A stretch of DNA of 28,276 bases, from positions 1-28,276 of the forward strand of contig DAIRCY010000029.1 in the NCBI GenBank assembly GCA_036796435.1, read 5' to 3'. Shown here piece after piece: positions 8,106-14,765 of this stretch. This DNA is from JAJYVT01 sp036796435 (GTDB lineage Bacteria > Actinomycetota > Acidimicrobiia > Acidimicrobiales > RAAP-2). The position numbers and the translations under genes were made by a program. The notes beneath the pieces were generated by a model. It was not told the origin of the DNA. It did not search any database and saw only the letters and a list, made by a program, of their open reading frames with translations. How positions within the stretch are numbered: the first letter of the stretch is position 1; every line of letters starts with the position of its first letter.

Positions 8106-8861
8106 GTGAGCGCACCGCCCGGCGACCCCGAAGAGCTCGTCTCGGTGCTCCTCGAGGCGGCGGATGAGGTGCACGCGGCGCTCTCGAACCTCGATCCCGC
8201 CGACCGCCGCCGGCCGGGGGAGCGCCAGGGGCAGTACGCCTTCGACCTCGTCGCCGACGACGCTGCGTGCGCGGTGCTGCGGCGCGAGGGGCTCGGGATC
8301 CTCTCCGAGGAGTCGGGCCGCTCAGGTCCCGAAGGGCCGCTCCTGGCGGTCGTGGACCCCGTCGACGGCTCCACGAACGCGGCGCTCGGGATCCCCTGGT
8401 ACTCGACGAGCCTGTGCATCCTCGACGCTGCCGGTCCCCTCGCGGCGCTCGTCGTCCATCAGGTCTCGGGCGCGTCGTACCGGGCGGTGCGCGGCGGCGG
8501 TGCGCGGCGCGACGGCTACGCGGTCCACCCGACCTCGACGTCCTCCCTCTCGGAGGCGGTGATCGGAGTCTCGGGGTTCCCGTGCGCCTATCCCGGCTGG
8601 TCGCAGTTCCGTGCGCTCGGCGCTGCGTCGCTCGACATGTGCGCGGTCGCCGAGGGGGTCCTCGACGGCTATCGGGTCGCGGGGCGCTCGGCGCTGTCGG
8701 TGTGGGACTACGTCGCAGCGATGCTCGTCTGCTCGGAGGCCGGCGCCGCCGTGGGCGAGCTCGACGGGATGGACCTCGTCGTCCGGGATGCATCGTCGCG
8801 GAGGCCCGTGGTCGCTGCGACGTCGCCGCTTCTCACGGAGCTGTCCCGCGTCGAGGTCTGA
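8106..8861 (+). CDS. Inositol monophosphatase family phosphatase
   Basis: The protein has 251 residues from GTG 8106, chosen because a -10 box lies just before it; the frame stays open to GTG 8085. This is the Mg-dependent sugar/inositol phosphatase fold: metal-binding Glu68/Glu69 in ILSEESG, Asp84 and Asp87 in VVDPVDGSTN, and the second metal Asp in WDYVAAMLVCSEAGA. The family hydrolyses myo-inositol-1-phosphate, histidinol phosphate, fructose bisphosphate or PAP; the substrate cannot be told from the motifs. In actinobacteria myo-inositol feeds phosphatidylinositol and mycothiol. The gene stands alone between a divergent unknown gene and tRNA-Val. Confidence 0.88.
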   Translation: MSAPPGDPEELVSVLLEAADEVHAALSNLDPADRRRPGERQGQYAFDLVADDAACAVLRREGLGILSEESGRSGPEGPLLAVVDPVDGSTNAALGIPWYSTSLCILDAAGPLAALVVHQVSGASYRAVRGGGARRDGYAVHPTSTSSLSEAVIGVSGFPCAYPGWSQFRALGAASLDMCAVAEGVLDGYRVAGRSALSVWDYVAAMLVCSEAGAAVGELDGMDLVVRDASSRRPVVAATSPLLTELSRVEV

Positions 8862-8867
8862 GAGGTC

Positions 8868-8896
8868 TTGCGCGTCGAACTTCCCCGGCGCACAAT
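8868..8896 (+). promoter_or_regulatory. Likely promoter of tRNA-Val
   Basis: TTGCGC (8868-8873) and CACAAT (8891-8896) are separated by 17 bp, the classical spacing of a housekeeping sigma promoter. The predicted start near 8903 lies about 50 bp before the tRNA, leaving a short 5' leader that contains a small GC hairpin (CCGGG, loop, CCCGG). Confidence 0.5.
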
Positions 8897-8954
8897 TGAA
8901 TGTTCCCCTGCATCGTGCGTGCGGGCCGGGCGGCCCGGCGCGCGCGGTGGAGCC

Positions 8955-9030
8955 GGGCGTTTAGCTCAGTCGGTAGAGCAGCTCGCTTACAACGAGCAGG
9001 TCGTCGGTTCGATCCCGGCAGCGCCCACCA
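8955..9030 (+). tRNA. tRNA-Val (anticodon UAC), with encoded CCA
   Basis: The cloverleaf closes fully: acceptor GGGCGTT (8955-8961) pairs with AGCGCCC (9020-9026). The D arm is GCTC/GAGC, the anticodon stem GCTCG/CGAGC encloses the loop CTTACAA (8986-8992), and a GGTTCGATCC T arm follows. Anticodon TAC at 8988-8990 reads valine codon GTA. CCA is encoded at 9028-9030. The 3' part, from the anticodon stem to CCA, is the attachment site of the neighbouring element and is restored by it, so the tRNA stays functional. Confidence 0.95.
8984..9030 (+). repeat. attL: Left attachment site (47-bp core, inside tRNA-Val)
   Basis: The core runs from the last bases of the 5' anticodon stem through CCA. 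It is identical base for base to 14766-14812; flanking bases differ on both sides. The left/right naming follows the window and is arbitrary. Confidence 0.92.
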
Positions 9031-9051
9031 CCATCGTTCCTGGTAGAGGGC

Positions 9052-10197
9052 TCAGCCGCCATCGGCGTTCGTCGCACTCAGAGCGTCCATCGCGCGTCCA
9101 TCGCGCGAGCCGATCTCGACGACATGAGCCGGGCGCACGAGCTCGGAGAGCGCGGCAGCGATCACCTGATCCCGCTCCGACGTCGCGTGCTGGTAGATGA
9201 GCGCCGCCCGGGCGCTCGCGTGGCCCATGCGCGCCATTAGCTCTCTCGTGCTGGCTCCCGTCGTGGCGGCGAGCGTGTTGCCGGCATGCCGGAGGTCGTG
9301 GAACCGGTACCCGAGCCCGGTGCCCTTCCTGGCGGCGGCCCATGCCCGTCGCCAGGTAGCCGACGGCAGCGGCGCGGCGCCGCTCGGCCCACTGAACAGG
9401 TACGCATCTGGTCCTTCTCGGACCCAGGTGGCGAGGTGCGCCTCGAGGTCCTGTCGCACATGCGGTGGCACGGCGACCCTGCGTCGTCCCGCCGCCGACT
9501 TTGGTGGCCCGAGCATGAGCGCATGCCCAACGTCGACGACCTGCTCCCGGACGTCCACCCACCCGTGGAGGAGATCCACGTCCCGGCGTCGCAGCGCTCG
9601 CAGCTCGCCCAGCCGCAAAGAGCACCAGAACCCGAGAAGCACCATCGCCCTCCAGCGCGCGTCGACGGCGTTGGCGAGGGTGTTGACCTCTGCGATCGTG
9701 GCGACGGGTCGCTCCGCGGGGTGACCCGCTCCGGCCCCCTTCACCCGACAGGGATTCGCAACGAGGACGCCGTCTTCGATCGCCGCGTTGAGCGCAGCGC
9801 GAAGGACTTGGTAGGCGCGCGCAGCAGTCGCCGACCGGCTGAGGACGAGCGTCGCATGCCACGTCCGGATCGCCGACGTGGTGAGCTTCCCGAGCTCGTA
9901 GTGGCCGAGCGCAGGCCCGATGTGCAGATCGATGAGGAAGAGGTACTGCCGTCTCGTGGTCGGGCGGAGGTCGGTTCGTCGATCGAGCCAGGCTCGGCAC
10001 CACTCTTCGACGGTCACCTTCGATCGCCGCGGGTCGATGGCGATTCCGCGCAGCTTCTCGGCCTCGATCGATAAGCGGTATGCGTCCGCATCCCGACGAC
10101 GGGTGAAGGTCTTCGTCACGACGCGCCCGCCGATCCTGGTGCGTACGTCGTAGCGCGGCTCTCCGTCAGCCGTCGTTCGCTTGATGATCTGTGCCAC
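9052..10197 (-). CDS. int: Tyrosine recombinase / phage-type integrase
   Basis: The protein has 381 residues from GTG 10197, with a GGGGGAAC ribosome-site-like stretch just upstream. The N-terminal part (1-55) resembles an arm-binding AP2-like domain (RYDVRTRIGGRVVTKTF). A SAM-like core-binding domain spans about 60-155, and the catalytic domain about 165-345 has Arg195 (SLRLGELRAL), Lys233, His300 and Arg303 (FHDLRHAGNT), His326 (MGHAS) and the nucleophile Tyr335 (ALIYQH). All catalytic residues are present, so it should be active. It integrates and, with a directionality factor, excises the element at tRNA-Val; the gene ends 22 bp from the att core. A possible -10 (TATAGC) lies at 10248-10243. 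Confidence 0.95.
   Translation of the reverse strand: MAQIIKRTTADGEPRYDVRTRIGGRVVTKTFTRRRDADAYRLSIEAEKLRGIAIDPRRSKVTVEEWCRAWLDRRTDLRPTTRRQYLFLIDLHIGPALGHYELGKLTTSAIRTWHATLVLSRSATAARAYQVLRAALNAAIEDGVLVANPCRVKGAGAGHPAERPVATIAEVNTLANAVDARWRAMVLLGFWCSLRLGELRALRRRDVDLLHGWVDVREQVVDVGHALMLGPPKSAAGRRRVAVPPHVRQDLEAHLATWVREGPDAYLFSGPSGAAPLPSATWRRAWAAARKGTGLGYRFHDLRHAGNTLAATTGASTRELMARMGHASARAALIYQHATSERDQVIAAALSELVRPAHVVEIGSRDGRAMDALSATNADGG
9083..9107. repeat. Tandem 11-bp direct repeat, candidate integrase arm site (left)
   Basis: Two copies of TCCATCGCGCG in tandem at 9086-9107, containing GCGTCCA at 9083-9089 and 9094-9100, 11 bp apart. The same 22-bp block recurs at 14630-14651 near the other end of the element. 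It lies within the last codons of the integrase, 56 bp from the att core. Confidence 0.6.
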
Positions 10198-10843
10198 GCG
10201 TGTTCCCCCGAGGCTTCCAGCCCCTTCCCACCCGCGGGCGAGAAGCTATACCCCGGCTGCGACAGGTTGCTCGAGCACCTCGGTTCCAACGGTTCGGCGA
10301 CGCACGGCGACAGCCGACGGACGTCTATGAACTGACAGAGGAAGAGAACGTCGGACTTCGAGTCGTCCCGCAGTGCCAGTGTCCACGGGCGTCCAAGTGC
10401 GCCCAGGCGGACAGGTTCGCGATACCTCCGGTCGGGTCTGCCGCGACGTCGGCCCCAGTCATTGAGTCAAAATCTTCTTTACACCAATCAAGCCGCCCCG
10501 CCGCTCGGCGGCTTCGCCGCCGGCGTCGGCGGTGCGGAGCCTGGGGCCATCGGTCTCGTCGCACAGGCTCTGCGGGGTGCCACCAACCGGCACATTGAGG
10601 GCAGGGTGGAGTCGCCGTAGTGGGATAGTCGAGCTTCGTGGTAGGTGACACACTTGTGGGGAACTGTGATGTTGGCGCTCGGGCCGGTTGCAAGAAGCAT
10701 CGCCCAACGTCAGCGTGGCGCACGACGAGGTTTGTCCGACGCAAGGCCATTCGCGTGCTGCGGAGCCAGCGAGGTTGGCCTCTCGAAGACTGGCGTCGCC
10801 TGCGGATGGCCGTTTGGTATTGAGCGTCCCCGCGATGTGTTCG
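10198..10843. other. 646-bp stretch without a convincing gene, with one tight hairpin
   Basis: Open frames here have Arg/Ser/Pro-biased or erratic composition and no recognisable domain. An excisionase would be expected near here but none is evident. Visible structures are a 7-bp GC stem with a TTC loop at 10506-10522 (CGGCGGC, TTC, GCCGCCG) and the block GTCCACGGGCGTCCA at 10381-10395, which matches 14671-14685 except for one base. Base composition falls toward 10640-10840. Confidence 0.55.
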
Positions 10844-11167
10844 CTAGTCGATCCGCCAGACGTGCTCTTTCTTGAAGAGGAACTCGGACAGGCCCACTCG
10901 ACCGATCTGGACTGCCATTTCGTCGCGGACGCTTATGGCGACGTCGACGGTGTAGAGACCTTCGCGATGGAGGACTCGGCCTTCATCGGCATCTCGAACC
11001 AGCACGTTGTAGTGACGCGTTGGGGATGTCACGTCGATCCACAAGTACAGGAGGAGTGGGATCAGCAGCCAGTACACCGTCTGCTTGAGATGACGGCGAG
11101 GGTCGGGCTCGAGCACGACCTCGACTGAACCGACAGCGACGGGCTCCAAAACCGTGTTAGTCCTCAT
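10844..11167 (-). CDS. Small single-pass membrane protein, function unknown
   Basis: The protein has 107 residues from ATG 11167, preceded by GAGGACGGAAC, a usable ribosome site; the longer ATG at 11239 lacks one. After about 28 residues (MRTNTVLEPVAVGSVEVVLE) there is one membrane segment, TVYWLLIPLLLYLWIDV. Then comes a soluble beta-rich part (HYNVLVRDADEGRVLHREG, YTVDVAISVRDEMAVQIG) ending in FLFKKEHVWRID. No family is recognised. Its base composition is lower in GC than the flanking chromosome and it lies alone in the element between the integrase and the toxin-antitoxin pair, so it is accessory cargo. Confidence 0.6.
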   Translation of the reverse strand: MRTNTVLEPVAVGSVEVVLEPDPRRHLKQTVYWLLIPLLLYLWIDVTSPTRHYNVLVRDADEGRVLHREGLYTVDVAISVRDEMAVQIGRVGLSEFLFKKEHVWRID

Positions 11168-11581
11168 GTTCCGTCCTCGAGACGCGACCTTCGCTGGCTC
11201 CACAACACCCACCGGCCTTGCGAGGGATATGCGCGGCACTGGGCACCATCGCTCAACTATTCAACGTCTTGTGCTGCGGGTGTCCGCGGCTTGCGAGCGT
11301 GCCACCGCCAAGCGTCGCTTGGCGGTGAGCTCCGACCGATTCACCACAGGTTGTTGCACCTACCTAGCATATGGTCCGGGCGAAAGGGCCGTCGTGGTTG
11401 TCGAATGGACGGCAGCCCAGTTGAGGTCACGAACGACTCCGGAGAGCGTCCCCCATAATCCCGAGGCTGGGTTCGCCCTCGCCCATCACCAAACGCCAGT
11501 CAGGGGACGGCTCCGCGGCAGGGTCTTTGAAGGTCTGCGGCCCCACACCGGGGATAGTGGCCCACAGGCGCCGGTTAGGCG
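11168..11581. other. 414-bp divergent intergenic stretch with a strong hairpin
   Basis: No convincing gene lies between the divergent small membrane gene and the toxin-antitoxin pair. It contains a perfect 11-bp stem (CACCGCCAAGC at 11303-11313 and its complement at 11317-11327) with a GTC loop. It probably holds promoters for both neighbours, and the hairpin may insulate them. Lower GC than the chromosome on either side of the element. Confidence 0.5.
11303..11327. terminator. Perfect 11-bp hairpin, terminator-like
   Basis: The arms CACCGCCAAGC and GCTTGGCGGTG enclose a 3-base loop. No gene ends close by on either strand, so it may be an orphan terminator or an operator rather than an active terminator. 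Confidence 0.4.
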
Positions 11582-11587
11582 TATAGT
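11582..11587 (+). promoter_or_regulatory. -10 box of the toxin-antitoxin operon
   Basis: TATAGT is the best -10 match in the window. The predicted start (11594) is one base before ATG 11595, which makes the antitoxin mRNA leaderless. The surrounding GCGTAT repeats (11579-11584 and 11591-11596) overlap the promoter and could be the antitoxin operator. Confidence 0.5.
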
Positions 11588-11594
11588 TATGCGT

Positions 11595-11849
11595 ATGCCA
11601 CGTCTTCAGGTCTATCTTTCTGACGAGCTGTACCGCGCGGTCAAGGAGCGCCAACTCCCCGCATCAGAACTCCTTCAGGGCGCGGTTCGCGCGGAGTTGC
11701 GACGCCGAGCGATCCTTGAGGAGACGGACCGCTACCTGTCTGAGCTTATTGACGAAGTGGGTGAGCCTTCGCCTGCAGCAGTGGCTCGAGCTGAACGGCT
11801 TGCCCAGCGCGTACGTGGCGGGAAGGCCGGATCGTCCAAGGCGAGCTGA
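11595..11849 (+). CDS. Ribbon-helix-helix antitoxin of a VapBC-like pair
   Basis: The protein has 84 residues from ATG 11595 (in-frame ATG 11589 is the alternative). The start MPRLQVYLSDELYRAVKER is a typical ribbon strand plus helix of the RHH/CopG type, and LPASELLQGAVRAELRRRA is the second helix; the C-terminal half (ETDRYLSELIDEVGEPS) would bind and neutralise the toxin. Such antitoxins repress their own operon as dimers through the ribbon. The toxin gene starts two bases after its stop, so the pair is coupled. RHH is called by eye; an AbrB or Phd type looks less likely. Confidence 0.8.
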   Translation: MPRLQVYLSDELYRAVKERQLPASELLQGAVRAELRRRAILEETDRYLSELIDEVGEPSPAAVARAERLAQRVRGGKAGSSKAS

Positions 11850-11851
11850 GG

Positions 11852-12232
11852 GTGCTCGTCCTCGACTCGGGGGGAGTGAGCTTCCTCGCCAAGCGGAACC
11901 AGGATGCAGTCGCCACCATCCGCGCGCTTGTCCGAGAGGGAGCGTGGCCACCGCTGGTTCCTTCGGTTGTCCTCGTCGAGTCCGTTTCGGGACGTCAGCG
12001 CGACGACGCAGCGGTCAACAGACTGCTCAAGACCTGCGACGTCAGCGAAGAACTGCCACTGCCGCTCGCTCGCCGAGCAGGAGAACTCCGCCACCGCGCC
12101 CGCCGTGGCTCCGCGGTCGACGCGATCGTCGTCGCCAGCGCCGAGCCGGGAGGCATCATCCTCTCCGGTGACGTCGAGGATCTCGGGGCACTCGCGTCGT
12201 ACGCCAAGAGCGTCCGCATCGAACGCGTCTGA
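11852..12232 (+). CDS. vapC: PIN-domain ribonuclease toxin, VapC-like
   Basis: The protein has 126 residues from GTG 11852, two bases after the antitoxin stop. It has the four acidic PIN residues at the expected spacing: Asp5 in LVLDSGG, Glu43 in VVLVESVSG, Asp90 in AVDAIVVASA and Asp107 in LSGDVEDL. VapC toxins are Mg-dependent RNases that cut tRNA or rRNA when the antitoxin is lost. Length is normal for the family and the site is intact, so it should be active. On an excisable element such a pair usually stabilises the element by penalising loss; that role here is inference. Confidence 0.88.
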   Translation: MLVLDSGGVSFLAKRNQDAVATIRALVREGAWPPLVPSVVLVESVSGRQRDDAAVNRLLKTCDVSEELPLPLARRAGELRHRARRGSAVDAIVVASAEPGGIILSGDVEDLGALASYAKSVRIERV

Positions 12233-12304
12233 GGCCGCCCATAATCACGAGCAGGCGGCTGCCTTCCCACGTCTCCGATCGCCGGGCCGGTGCTGTTGTG
12301 GAGT

Positions 12305-12613
12305 TCATCGGCTGCCCAGCCCTATAGACGACGCGTCGTCGACGAGGACTCGCTCGTCGCGGTGCCAGCGCCGGTCGGCGACTACAGCGACCAACGCGAG
12401 GACGAGTACGAGCACGCACGCCGCCACGGCCAGTGCCAGCCCAACCCCCACGCTCCGCTGATCGAGATCCCGATGACGCAACGCTCCGAACGCAAGACAT
12501 AGCGCATCGGGCAACTCCGCCAGCCGCGGGAAACGCAACGAGAAGTACCTGTAGGGGCTGACCAGGCTCATAGCCAGGAGGGCGACAGAGATGAAGGCGC
12601 ATCCGATTATCAA
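12305..12613 (-). CDS. Small two-TM membrane protein
   Basis: The gene ends at 12305; the start is uncertain. TTG 12613 keeps the first membrane segment (LIIGCAFISVALLAMSLV) whole and gives 102 residues; ATG 12571 would cut into it. The second segment is VGLALAVAACVLVLVLALVAVV, followed by a charged tail (ADRRWHRDERVLVDD). A soluble loop of about 35 residues (YRYFSLRFPRLAELPDALCL) lies between. No family is recognised. It lies 41 bp downstream of the propeller gene on the same strand, so it is probably its operon partner in the membrane. The extended open frame upstream (to 13657) is a shadow of the propeller gene. Confidence 0.5.
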   Translation of the reverse strand: MIIGCAFISVALLAMSLVSPYRYFSLRFPRLAELPDALCLAFGALRHRDLDQRSVGVGLALAVAACVLVLVLALVAVVADRRWHRDERVLVDDASSIGLGSR

Positions 12614-12654
12614 GGTCCAGATGCCCCACTCCGGAGCGAGCGATCGTCGGCACG

Positions 12655-14043
12655 CTACGACTTGCCGATGAGCGGCGGTGTCAGCAAGATCCACGAGGCG
12701 CCGCCGTTGTAGGTGTGCCACACGTCCGTGCCATCGTCGTCTTGCGTCAGACCGAACGCGACCCCGACAGCCGGGCTGAAGAACGTCACGTCGGCGATGC
12801 TTGTGCTGTACTGCGCTTTCCCTCCACCGCCGAAGATCTTGGCGATGCCCAGTCGGTTCCCGTAGAGGAAGACTGTGGTCGAAGAGACGGCGACGATGCC
12901 GCCCACGTAGCCGCCACCGAAGCCTGTGACGCACGAACGTTGCGCGGCTGGCCCGAGTCCAGGTGTCCGGTTGCACCCGTTCGGGTGGTACCAGGTCGCT
13001 CCGCCGTCGGTCGAGGCGACGACCGCCTTCATTTGATTCCCGAAGCCGGGTTCGCCGCCACAGTCGCCGTAGAGCATGCCTGTCGGGGCAGCCGAGACAA
13101 ATGCGCTCTGCGCCGGCATCCCGCAGGAGAGCACGCGCGAGGTCCACGTCGCCCCGCCGTCGTCCGTGTACCAGAGCGGCACTGTCGACGGCTGGCCGTT
13201 TCCGAGTGGCCTCGGGCTGCCGAGTACGTAGGCGGCGGTCTGGCTCAGCCTGATGAGCTCCCCAGGTCCTGCGGAACCGCCGAGAGACGGGGGGCTCGTC
13301 CTTGGCTGGGACGCACTTGTGCGCCAGCTCCGCCCTCCGTCTGTCGACTCGCGCACTGTCAGCCGGCAGACCGGAGCTGTGGACGATGTCCTCGTGGCGG
13401 GACAGGCGACGGTGAGCATCCACACCGAGGATCCGAGCGCCTCGACCGAGAGGACCTCTCCGGATTGGTGCTCCGGCGACCAGGTACGTCCGGCGTCGTG
13501 GGTGACGTATACGACGTCGGTTGTCGGGCTGTAGAGGAACCCGTCGCCATGGTCGTCGAACGCGAGGCTGGCTCCGGCTGTGCACCAGGAGGTCACGGGG
13601 ACCGGTGGCGCGAACGTCGCACCCCCGTCCGAGGTCGCCGCGACGGCGACGTCGCACACCGGCGCCGATCCCGACTCGAAGACGCCGTAGCCCGATGTGG
13701 GGTTGAAAAAGGCAATGGAGGTGAGCCGGGGCGGCCCTTCGAGGACCGGGGACGTCACGGGCTGCGTGGCCGGCTTGGCGGCTGGTTTCGGTGGCGGCGG
13801 CTGGGGCTTGTGGCGCAGGCCCGGAGGTCGAGGAGGAGGCGAGCCGGCGGAGACCGTGAGGCCGGCGACGAGGCCGCCAGCGGCCACGAGGGCGAGGGTG
13901 CTCAACAGCCAGCGGCGTCGCTGCCGCCGTCGGCGATGTCGTATGAGGACGTCGGGGACCTCCGGGACGTGCGGTCCGTCCCCTTGCGCCGCCTCGAGCG
14001 GGCCGAGTTCTCCGTCGCGCCGGTCATCCAACGCCTGGGTCAA
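12655..14043 (-). CDS. Membrane-anchored Asp-box (BNR-like) beta-propeller protein
   Basis: The protein has 462 residues from TTG 14043, chosen because AAGAAGG lies four bases upstream; ATG 14091 is possible but overlaps the start of gntR. Residues 1-35 are cytosolic and acidic, followed by an Arg-rich stop (RHRRRRQRRR), a membrane segment (LLSTLALVAAGGLVAGLTV, about 46-66) and a Pro/Lys-rich linker. The remaining outer part carries at least five Asp-box turns: TSDGGATF, THDAGRTW, STDGGRSW, TDDGGATW and STDGGATW, plus YNGGASW. These mark a six- or seven-blade propeller of the sialidase/BNR/photosynthesis-stability type, usually a binding rather than catalytic fold. It has several cysteines (probably disulphides). 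Its membrane orientation resembles anti-sigma or sensor proteins, but no sigma gene is nearby; a GntR regulator is divergent instead. Confidence 0.8.
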   Translation of the reverse strand: MTQALDDRRDGELGPLEAAQGDGPHVPEVPDVLIRHRRRRQRRRWLLSTLALVAAGGLVAGLTVSAGSPPPRPPGLRHKPQPPPPKPAAKPATQPVTSPVLEGPPRLTSIAFFNPTSGYGVFESGSAPVCDVAVAATSDGGATFAPPVPVTSWCTAGASLAFDDHGDGFLYSPTTDVVYVTHDAGRTWSPEHQSGEVLSVEALGSSVWMLTVACPATRTSSTAPVCRLTVRESTDGGRSWRTSASQPRTSPPSLGGSAGPGELIRLSQTAAYVLGSPRPLGNGQPSTVPLWYTDDGGATWTSRVLSCGMPAQSAFVSAAPTGMLYGDCGGEPGFGNQMKAVVASTDGGATWYHPNGCNRTPGLGPAAQRSCVTGFGGGYVGGIVAVSSTTVFLYGNRLGIAKIFGGGGKAQYSTSIADVTFFSPAVGVAFGLTQDDDGTDVWHTYNGGASWILLTPPLIGKS

Positions 14044-14073
14044 CAGGCCTTCTTTCGCCTGGAATGATGATGC

Positions 14074-14085
14074 TACGGTAGCTAA
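14074..14085 (+). promoter_or_regulatory. Promoter and possible operator of gntR
   Basis: TACGGT (14074-14079) predicts a start at 14086, four bases before ATG 14090. It overlaps the palindrome TAGCTA (14079-14084), where a GntR dimer could bind and control both divergent genes. Confidence 0.35.
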
Positions 14086-14089
14086 CACC

Positions 14090-14437
14090 ATGCGGCACGT
14101 CAAGGTTGATTTCTCAGAACGCCTGCCACTTCACGAGCAGGTCGCAGCCGAGATCCGGCGCTCGATCGCAGAGGGCGAAGCGGGCCCCGGTGAGCGGCTC
14201 CCACCGGCGCGAGACCTTGCTGCCGTGCTCGGCGTGAACTCCAACACCGTGCTGCGTGCCCTCAGGGTTCTACGGGACGAGGGACTTCTCGAATTTCGTC
14301 CAGGCCGGGGGATCACGGTGTCGGCGACTCCCGAGCAGAGTGCCGTCTTGGCACGGGCAAGAGAGCTCGTCGCCTTCGCGCGTCGCTTCGGTTACCGCCC
14401 CGACGAACTTGCGCGCATCATCAGGACGCTGTCGTAA
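14090..14437 (+). CDS. GntR-family regulator, YtrA type
   Basis: The protein has 115 residues from ATG 14090. A winged helix-turn-helix fills residues about 10-78 (LPLHEQVAAEIRRSIAEGE, LPPARDLAAVLGVNSNTVLR, FRPGRGITVS). The remaining short helical tail of about 37 residues (VLARARELVAFARRFGYRPD) is too small for a ligand-binding domain, which is the mark of the YtrA subfamily. YtrA regulators usually repress an operon for an ABC transporter or envelope proteins that they themselves start. Here no ABC genes follow; the gene is divergent from the propeller/two-TM pair, and its probable target is that shared promoter region. Confidence 0.9.
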   Translation: MRHVKVDFSERLPLHEQVAAEIRRSIAEGEAGPGERLPPARDLAAVLGVNSNTVLRALRVLRDEGLLEFRPGRGITVSATPEQSAVLARARELVAFARRFGYRPDELARIIRTLS

Positions 14438-14525
14438 CTAGATCAGCTCACCGCCATGAACGACCGAAGTGCAAACAGGCCGCCTGGGCGGCGGCCCGAT
14501 CCATTGTGATCTCCGCGGACAGGCA

Positions 14526-14570
14526 CGTCGTCAAGCCTCCCCTTCGGCGCCTACGGCGGGCTTGACGACG
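14526..14570. repeat. 12-bp perfect inverted repeat
   Basis: CGTCGTCAAGCC at 14526-14537 and its exact complement at 14559-14570, with a 21-base spacer. It lies 88 bp after gntR and could be its terminator or a protein-binding site in the recombination region. Confidence 0.6.
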
Positions 14571-14629
14571 CTCCCCCGGTCGTCAGTAGAGGTCTGAGGC
14601 CTCCTCGCTCGCGAGTCAGAACACGTCGC

Positions 14630-14685
14630 TCCATCGCGCGTCCATCGCGCGGACGCCGGCGTCCGTGCTGGTCCAGGGGCGTCCA
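14630..14685. repeat. Candidate integrase arm sites (right)
   Basis: The 22-bp tandem block at 14630-14651 is identical to 9086-9107. GCGTCCA or near-copies occur at 14638-14644, 14659-14665, 14669-14675 and 14679-14685, all in the same orientation. Confidence 0.5.
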
Positions 14686-14765
14686 GCGATTTGTGGCGCC
14701 GAACGCTGAGCTGGACTTTTCGTGGTCCGCCGTGCGTCACCGTTCGCCGAGAACCGGTCTGAGTG

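Larger units (their letters stand above)
14438..14765. other. 328-bp noncoding right end of the element
   Basis: No gene is seen. It holds a perfect 12-bp inverted repeat (14526-14537 and 14559-14570), a copy of the 22-bp tandem block found near the left end (14630-14651) and further GCGTCCA-like sequences up to 14685. Read against a circular form this is the arm of attP opposite the integrase gene. Confidence 0.6.

Noticed and set aside
10325..10750. 141-codon minus-strand frame in the element, considered as an excisionase
   Set aside because: No helix-turn-helix pattern, erratic composition, and a long Arg tract from the hairpin region.
12305..13657. 450-codon minus-strand frame as one large protein
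   Set aside because: Only its last 100 codons have membrane-protein character; the rest is an Arg-rich shadow of the propeller gene.
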